From a virus, in IMG/VR virus record IMGVR_UViG_3300030328_001043, positions 1-26,074 of that record: a stretch of DNA of 26,074 nt, one strand, 5' to 3'. The position numbers were made by a program, and so were the translations under genes. Below the pieces are notes generated by a model. It was given only the letters and a program-made list of their open reading frames with translations. It was not told the origin of the DNA and searched no databases. Positions 21,974 through 26,074 of this stretch are shown one piece after another; within the stretch, counting starts at the first letter, position 1, and every line of letters starts with the position of its first letter.

Positions 21974-22231
21974 TTACTTAGCCTCCTCATAATTAAGAAC
22001 TTTTAGTGTCAAACAGTTTCTACGACAATCCATTTTGCTTGCAATCTCTTCAGCAGTAATTTTTTTTGGATGCTTTACTTGAAAAACAAATTTTGTTTTG
22101 CAAGGTGTCAATTCATTAATCTCAAGAAATTTCCAAGTCAATAAACCTTTCTGACCTATAATTGTTGCTTTAATTGCTTGAGGAATTGCAGTTTCTGGAT
22201 GTTCGATTTCAAAAGTAAAATTTGTTTTCAT
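21974..22231 (-). CDS. Hypothetical protein of two tandem ~43-aa repeats, 85 aa
   Basis: The protein aligns to itself without gaps at an offset of 43 residues. KTNFTFEIEHP (2-12) matches KTKFVFQVKHP (45-55), I20 matches I63, and LTWKFL (31-36) matches LTLKVL (74-79). Each unit looks like strand, helix, strand. Three cysteines fall in the second half. It is the first gene after a strong promoter, followed by the 64-aa gene and the methyltransferase. The family is not recognised. Confidence 0.65.
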   Translation of the reverse strand: MKTNFTFEIEHPETAIPQAIKATIIGQKGLLTWKFLEINELTPCKTKFVFQVKHPKKITAEEIASKMDCRRNCLTLKVLNYEEAK

Positions 22232-22256
22232 TTGAGGGGGTTGTCTCTATACCTAT

Positions 22257-22286
22257 ATTATAAACATATTTGTCAACAACTGTCAA
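22257..22286 (-). promoter_or_regulatory. Promoter for methyltransferase operon (TTGACA-18-TATAAT)
   Basis: On the minus strand a perfect TTGACA (22286-22281), 18 nt, and a perfect TATAAT (22262-22257). A second GTTGACA follows the first at a 10-bp step inside the spacer. Transcription would begin near 22250, about 19 nt before the 85-aa gene. This is the best consensus promoter in the window. Confidence 0.72.
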
Positions 22287-22289
22287 CAC

Positions 22290-23246
22290 TTATTCTCTAC
22301 TTGGCATTGATTCAACTTCAAAATCCTTTACAAGATCGTTTGGTTCTACTTCTTTCTGCAATAATTCAACAAGATAATCTGTCTGCTGGTTTAAAGAATC
22401 TATTTTTTTATCAATATCTGATACAGAATACAAGCCAGCATCAAATTGTTTCATCTGATCTAAATATGCACTTCCATATTTATTTATCTGATGATATAGA
22501 ACACCATGCAAATCTTGTAAACTTTTCTCTGCTGCATATAAAACATCATGTAATTTTTTACATTCAGAGAATGGATCTACTTCTTGTGTGTTTCTTTCTT
22601 GTTCCCAAACTGGAGTAGTAGTTTTGGGTTGTTCGTAACTCGTATTTGTGGATGTTTGATATGAAGGTTCTGTATAAGAAATTTTTTCAACATTATTATC
22701 TGATTTTAATTCTGGTTGTTTTTCTGTTGAAGATATTTGTGTTCTGTAAGAATAATAGGCTCTATTAACTTGTTGATATGTTGGAACTTTATTACTTCCA
22801 GCTTCAGAACAGGCAGCTTTCCAAATTTCAACAGCTTCCTTTGGATTTTTTAAATAACCAAGTAATGGAACAACTTGGGTTTTATTAGTTGGTAAAATTG
22901 AATGATAATTCAATTCCTGTAATATTTCGCAACGAAACTCATAAAAACCTCTAAGGTTTATCGCATCTTTTTGAGTTATAGGTTCTGAATTACTTGTTAA
23001 TTTTGCAGATTCCTCTTTTAAATAATCAGGCCATAATCGACCTCCATTAACACCTCTATATAACTTTTGTCTCTTAATTTTTAAAAGACCAGCACCGATA
23101 GCTAAATCTCTTTCCATTTTTCCTTGAAAAGAAGTTTTAATTACTGTTTCAGTTTCAATAAGTTCTTTTTGTTCTTGTTCTGTCATAGGAGACTCTTCAA
23201 GAATCTCCGTTTGACCAACAATCTCAGGAATTATTGCATTACTCAT
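22290..23246 (-). CDS. Hypothetical protein with coiled-coil C-terminus, 318 aa
   Basis: From the ATG at 23246 (overlapping the previous stop as ATGAGTAA; an ATG at 23255 is also possible). Residues about 25-130 are helical with ERDLAIGAGLLKIKRQKLYRG and WPDYLKEES, loosely like DUF3102/ParB-associated proteins, in which a kinase-like 'gLL..K+' helix precedes a DNA-binding part. A Thr/Ser/Pro/Gln-rich linker follows (about 180-225) and then a long amphipathic coiled coil (CKKLHDVLYAAEKSLQDLHGV to YLVELLQKEV). A DNA-binding or structural role in replication is conceivable, but no domain is certain. Confidence 0.62.
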   Translation of the reverse strand: MSNAIIPEIVGQTEILEESPMTEQEQKELIETETVIKTSFQGKMERDLAIGAGLLKIKRQKLYRGVNGGRLWPDYLKEESAKLTSNSEPITQKDAINLRGFYEFRCEILQELNYHSILPTNKTQVVPLLGYLKNPKEAVEIWKAACSEAGSNKVPTYQQVNRAYYSYRTQISSTEKQPELKSDNNVEKISYTEPSYQTSTNTSYEQPKTTTPVWEQERNTQEVDPFSECKKLHDVLYAAEKSLQDLHGVLYHQINKYGSAYLDQMKQFDAGLYSVSDIDKKIDSLNQQTDYLVELLQKEVEPNDLVKDFEVESMPSRE

Positions 23247-23847
23247 TTTCTTCACCTACTTCTGAACTAATAACATCAGCAAGTTTTAAAAACTTTTGTT
23301 TTGCTACAGGTAATGATGGTAATTGTTCAAAATCACTATTCTTTGCGTGTTGTGCAAGTGTAATAATCTTTTCCAACCTTGATTCCATCTGGTCATACCA
23401 TTTTTTTATTTCCTTATCAGTGGCAGCAGCACTTAATAAAGTTACAGTCATGTTTGATGTATCAGGTCTTAAGACGAGATTATAAGCAGTATGTAAATAT
23501 TTTGCTGCTTTTTTTAGATTAGATAAAACTGAATTATCAGTAATTGTTTTTTTCCCTAATGCAATTAATTGATTGTTATTTGAATTTACAATATTAGCCA
23601 AAGGAATTGGTTTGTTTTTATATAATCCATGCTCTTCAGCACCTCTTAAGGCCAACATGGGAGAAGTAAGCATAACACCATTCCAGACAAAATATTCCCA
23701 ACTAGGATCATTTAACATCATGTCAGATAATGCGTGTGGATTTTCATCCATTTTTGCTTTTAACTGTTTTGGAGTAATTTCATCTAGAAGATAATTACCG
23801 ATTTGCTGTGGTTTTTTTTCACGCATTGGATAGGTAGTAGAGGTCAT
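23239..23847 (-). CDS. Hypothetical protein, 202 aa
   Basis: A 202-aa protein with a soluble, mixed composition: IGNYLLDEITPKQLKAKMDENPHAL, WEYFVWNGVMLTSPMLALRG, then helices with LKKAAKYLHTAYNLVLRP and a C-terminal acidic helix. It is the first gene after a TTGACA promoter and is translationally coupled to the 318-aa gene (8-bp overlap), so the two probably act together. No known family is recognised. Confidence 0.62.
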   Translation of the reverse strand: MTSTTYPMREKKPQQIGNYLLDEITPKQLKAKMDENPHALSDMMLNDPSWEYFVWNGVMLTSPMLALRGAEEHGLYKNKPIPLANIVNSNNNQLIALGKKTITDNSVLSNLKKAAKYLHTAYNLVLRPDTSNMTVTLLSAAATDKEIKKWYDQMESRLEKIITLAQHAKNSDFEQLPSLPVAKQKFLKLADVISSEVGEENE

Positions 23848-23876
23848 TGAATAAATAAGAGACGTTTACTCTCTAG

Positions 23877-23905
23877 AGTGTATAGACGCTTTAGGGAGTT
23901 GTCAA
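23877..23905 (-). promoter_or_regulatory. Promoter for the 202-aa/318-aa operon (TTGACA-17-TACACT)
   Basis: On the minus strand TTGACA (23905-23900), 17 nt, TACACT (23882-23877), with transcription starting near 23870 and a leader of about 22 nt. An 8-bp palindrome CTCTAGAG (23871-23878) overlaps the -10 box and could be an operator. The -35 overlaps the stop of the VRR-NUC gene. Confidence 0.62.
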
Positions 23906-24141
23906 CTTGGTTTCATTACTTTTACATCAAATCCCTTTTCTTTCAACTCTTCAATCCTATATTTTTGAATCTCGCTTAACCTTCCCTTTTCGCTTTTGAC
24001 TTCAATAAACTTAACCTCATTAGGTTTCATACATATCAAATCAGGCATACCAGCTCGGTTGCACATAATAAGTTTTATCACTGTCCACCCTTCTTTCTCG
24101 TGCCTGTCGATCAGCTTCTTCTGATATTGTGCCTCTGTCAT
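23902..24141 (-). CDS. VRR-NUC family nuclease
   Basis: A 79-aa stand-alone VRR-NUC domain. Visible residues of the active site are Glu3, Asp34 in GMPDLIC, Glu47-Val-Lys49 in FIEVKSEKG and Gln59 in LSEIQKYRIEEL. The family cleaves branched or flap DNA structures such as Holliday junctions, and phages often pair it with a helicase. Its first 101 bases overlap the end of the helicase gene in another frame. The size is normal for phage stand-alone copies. Confidence 0.88.
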   Translation of the reverse strand: MTEAQYQKKLIDRHEKEGWTVIKLIMCNRAGMPDLICMKPNEVKFIEVKSEKGRLSEIQKYRIEELKEKGFDVKVMKPS

Positions 24142-25354
24142 TCCGATAATGCTTGATCGTGTAGCTTTCTTTAGATTGTACTACCTGATAAACTTTTGGC
24201 TCGATTCCCTTCTCAGCAAAAATATAATGGATTTTATTCTTTCTATCCCTACCAAGAAAACTTGCTCTCTCTCTGCCCTGCAAATAACTAAGTGCAGAAT
24301 AATCAATACCCAAAAAGATTAAGTGATCGGCACTGCTTAAATTAACACCCTCTCTGCAACTTTTGACTTGACCGATAAAAACAGAATCACTTACCGCATT
24401 AAATATATCTGGATCATCTGTTGCTTTATGTCCAAAACATTCCTCAAGCATTTTCTTTTCAGCAATAAAACAATATAAAATGGCAATCCTTCCACTGAAG
24501 TTATTTTTTATATAATCAATCTTGCTTTTGTCAAATACAACAGCACCATAATTCTCAGTGATCACATGGCCATTATAAATCTGCCTTAATTTGCTCATTA
24601 CCTTTGCACCAGTATCTGCCACGACTGATCTTCCTCCAGGTCTACCAATGACACCGTTTTTAATAATCCTTAACGCTAACCGATAAGTTCTTCTAGACAT
24701 CTTTACCATATGCACTTCTTCTTCCACCTCCTGAGTAAAACCTGCTTCCTTCTGCGTCATCTGGACTGTATAAGGTGCAATATCCTTTAAAATTCTGCTT
24801 TGTTTAGCATCTGAGTAATCTTTAATGACAATTCCAGTTCCAACTCTTTTCTCCTTTATATCCACATAATCACTGGCCCATCTATAAAAGTTCTGATATC
24901 TACTCCATAAAAAAGGAGCTAATGACCATTGGTGGTATAACTGACTGAAACTTTCAGGGCTTGGTGTTCCACTCATCAAAATAATGATGTTATATCTAAG
25001 CTGCAAGATATTCTGATATCGTTGAGATGGTTTTGGAAATGCACCCACGCTATGGGCTTCATCAACAATAATCATGTTCCAGCTCGTACCCTTAAATTTT
25101 TTTAACTGCTCAAAGTTAGTTATGGATACTATCTCTTCAAGATTCATCTTTTCTATATCGTTTTTAATACTGGGGATTGCCTTTTTCTTGGTAATTACCA
25201 ACACCTTTTCAAGTGCCATATTCTTAACAACAGATAATGCAACTAATGTCTTACCTGTTCTACATTCACCACTTAAATATGCACATTTTTTAATTTGACA
25301 TAACTTGGTTAACTTTCTACTTGCTGCTTTTTGATATTCTCTTAATTTGATCAT
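24041..25354 (-). CDS. Superfamily 2 (SNF2/DEAD-like) helicase
   Basis: A 437-aa protein with REYQ (5-8), Walker A GECRTGKT (29-36), DEAH (98-101), SGTP (128-131), and helicase C-terminal motifs SCREGVNLSSADHLIFLG and QGRERASFLGR. This is the layout of phage SNF2-like helicases. The Walker A has Cys where Gly or Ala is usual. It probably remodels DNA during replication or recombination with the VRR-NUC nuclease, whose gene overlaps its last 33 codons. It is divergent from the RHH and primase-polymerase genes. Confidence 0.9.
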   Translation of the reverse strand: MIKLREYQKAASRKLTKLCQIKKCAYLSGECRTGKTLVALSVVKNMALEKVLVITKKKAIPSIKNDIEKMNLEEIVSITNFEQLKKFKGTSWNMIIVDEAHSVGAFPKPSQRYQNILQLRYNIIILMSGTPSPESFSQLYHQWSLAPFLWSRYQNFYRWASDYVDIKEKRVGTGIVIKDYSDAKQSRILKDIAPYTVQMTQKEAGFTQEVEEEVHMVKMSRRTYRLALRIIKNGVIGRPGGRSVVADTGAKVMSKLRQIYNGHVITENYGAVVFDKSKIDYIKNNFSGRIAILYCFIAEKKMLEECFGHKATDDPDIFNAVSDSVFIGQVKSCREGVNLSSADHLIFLGIDYSALSYLQGRERASFLGRDRKNKIHYIFAEKGIEPKVYQVVQSKESYTIKHYRNDRGTISEEADRQARERRVDSDKTYYVQPSWYA

Positions 25355-25412
25355 TGACTATACTAGATTTAGTGGTATCTTACCCTATAGTTACACATAA
25401 ACAACCCTAAAT
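25355..25412. promoter_or_regulatory. Divergent control region between helicase and RHH/primase-polymerase
   Basis: The 58-bp gap holds inverted repeats: ACTA-gatt-TAGT (25362-25373) and ACTATA (25357-25362) facing TATAGT (25386-25391). A weak plus-strand promoter is TTGACT (25354-25359), 16 nt, TATCTT (25376-25381). The repeats are the kind of site ribbon-helix-helix regulators bind, and such a protein is encoded by the first plus-strand gene. Autoregulation is an inference. Confidence 0.35.
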
Positions 25413-25556
25413 ATGGAACAAGATCAAAGTTTAAAAACCATCAATATTCAACTTTCGCAGGGGCAGATAAAATGGCTTGACGATAACAAAGGGTCTGAAT
25501 CAAGATCTTGTTTACTCAGATTTATAGTTGCAAAAGAGATGGAGAAGGTTGCTTAA
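25413..25556 (+). CDS. Ribbon-helix-helix (CopG/Arc-like) regulator, 47 aa
   Basis: A 47-aa protein with a beta strand (LKTINIQLS, 7-15), helix 1 (QGQIKWLDDNKG) and helix 2 (SRSCLLRFIVAKEMEKV). This is the compact RHH fold with the strand residues that contact DNA and the conserved hydrophobic spacing. It dimerises in the family and represses its own promoter in most known cases. The gene ends 2 bp before the primase-polymerase start. Confidence 0.7.
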   Translation: MEQDQSLKTINIQLSQGQIKWLDDNKGSESRSCLLRFIVAKEMEKVA

Positions 25557-25558
25557 CA

Positions 25559-26074
25559 ATGGATATAAAAGAAGAATTGCTTGGCCTTCCCAAGCACTGG
25601 GGTTTTGTTGCCGTTCAAAATAAAAGACCCTATCAAAACGACTGGCAAAATAATCCACTTACACGCTCTCAGCTATTCAAAGAAATATCTTCCAAAAAAT
25701 CTACAGGTATCGGTGTATGCTGTGGAACTCCCTCTGGTGGTTTATTATTTCTTGACCATGATGGGCCGTCAGCTGCAAAGATATTAGGAGAATGGGGGTT
25801 TTCTCTTTCCTCACTACCACCCTCATGGATGGTTACATCAGGTCGTGTTGGTAGATTCCAGATAATTTACCAAGTGCCAGAAAAATATTGGTCAAAAATT
25901 AAAACTCGTAAATATCAAACAGGGGTAAAAGATGAAGATGGTTCTGTTGAACAAATTGAATTACGGTGGAATGGCACACAGTCAATAGTATCGGGGAAAC
26001 ATCCAATAACAGACGGTTACAGATGGATGGAAAATCGCTCACCAAGAGATTTAGAAATTGCAGAAGCTCCTGTT
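25559..26074 (+). CDS. Primase-polymerase, N-terminal Prim-Pol domain (partial)
   Basis: 172 codons are visible before the window edge. The pattern is that of bifunctional DNA primase/polymerase N-terminal domains: LPKHWGFVAVQNKRPYQNDWQ, TGIGVCCGTPSGGLLFLDHDG (metal-binding aspartates of DxD type, about residues 71-73), PPSWMVTSGRVGRFQIIYQVP and IELRWNGTQSIVSGKHP, where the final His is a conserved catalytic or nucleotide-binding residue. Phage members often continue into a helicase domain. It would start DNA synthesis for replication. Confidence 0.87.
   Translation, partial: MDIKEELLGLPKHWGFVAVQNKRPYQNDWQNNPLTRSQLFKEISSKKSTGIGVCCGTPSGGLLFLDHDGPSAAKILGEWGFSLSSLPPSWMVTSGRVGRFQIIYQVPEKYWSKIKTRKYQTGVKDEDGSVEQIELRWNGTQSIVSGKHPITDGYRWMENRSPRDLEIAEAPV

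Noticed and set aside
22178-22618. 146-codon plus-strand ORF opposite the 318-aa gene
   Set aside because: Its composition (Leu/Ile/His/Gln-rich without domain) fits the reverse of a coding gene, and it crosses the minus-strand promoter at 22257-22286.

Overview
This AT-rich, gene-dense window is part of the genome of a tailed phage with a long, non-contractile, lambda-type tail (a siphovirus). The host is most likely a marine picocyanobacterium (Prochlorococcus or Synechococcus). The host call rests on recalled resemblance of several small and secreted proteins (13.4-17.0 kb) and of the fibre-region proteins to cyanophage proteins, plus the low G+C and very compact layout. No marker gene proves it and no database search was run. 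There is no terminase, portal, capsid, integrase, recognisable endolysin or DNA polymerase in the window, so it is a fragment of a longer genome.

Layout. (1) 1-9.4 kb, plus strand: a complete lambda-order tail operon. It runs from the end of a head-tail connector gene through Z-like and U-like proteins, a 47-aa ORF, the tail tube, the G/GT chaperone pair (with a -1 slippery heptamer), the tape measure, and M, L, K, I and J. (2) 9.4-13.4 kb, plus strand: a fibre-like protein, a large LamG/SPRY-like adhesin and a 177-aa tail-associated protein. (3) 13.4-17.0 kb: an accessory region of small membrane proteins. It includes an antisense 43-aa ORF and a minus-strand block of four coupled genes for one membrane and three exported proteins. 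(4) 17.0-25.35 kb, minus strand: the DNA-metabolism block. It holds several tiny coupled ORFs, a possible structured RNA, SSB, an HTH protein, a Rad52-type annealing protein, a RecE-like exonuclease, a C5-cytosine methyltransferase, hypothetical proteins, a VRR-NUC nuclease and a superfamily-2 helicase. (5) 25.4 kb to the end, plus strand: a ribbon-helix-helix regulator and the N-terminus of a primase-polymerase, divergent from the helicase.

How the genes work together. The tail operon encodes one particle component assembled in gene order. On the minus strand, genes are joined by 4-8 bp start/stop overlaps and appear to be served by at least three promoters with TTGACA -35 boxes, two of which carry tandem GTTGA(C/T)A elements 10 bp apart. 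The exonuclease, annealing protein and SSB form a Red-like recombination set. The helicase, nuclease and primase-polymerase look like the replication core.

Most unusual feature. The methyltransferase gene (20343-21782) carries an entire second long ORF (20411-21622) in another frame of the same strand. That ORF has four LPTP motifs, an HTH-like segment and a conserved-looking C-terminus. In the methyltransferase frame the same DNA encodes a 250-residue low-complexity stretch exactly where a target-recognition domain would be expected. This looks like a dual-coding, possibly two-subunit, methyltransferase.
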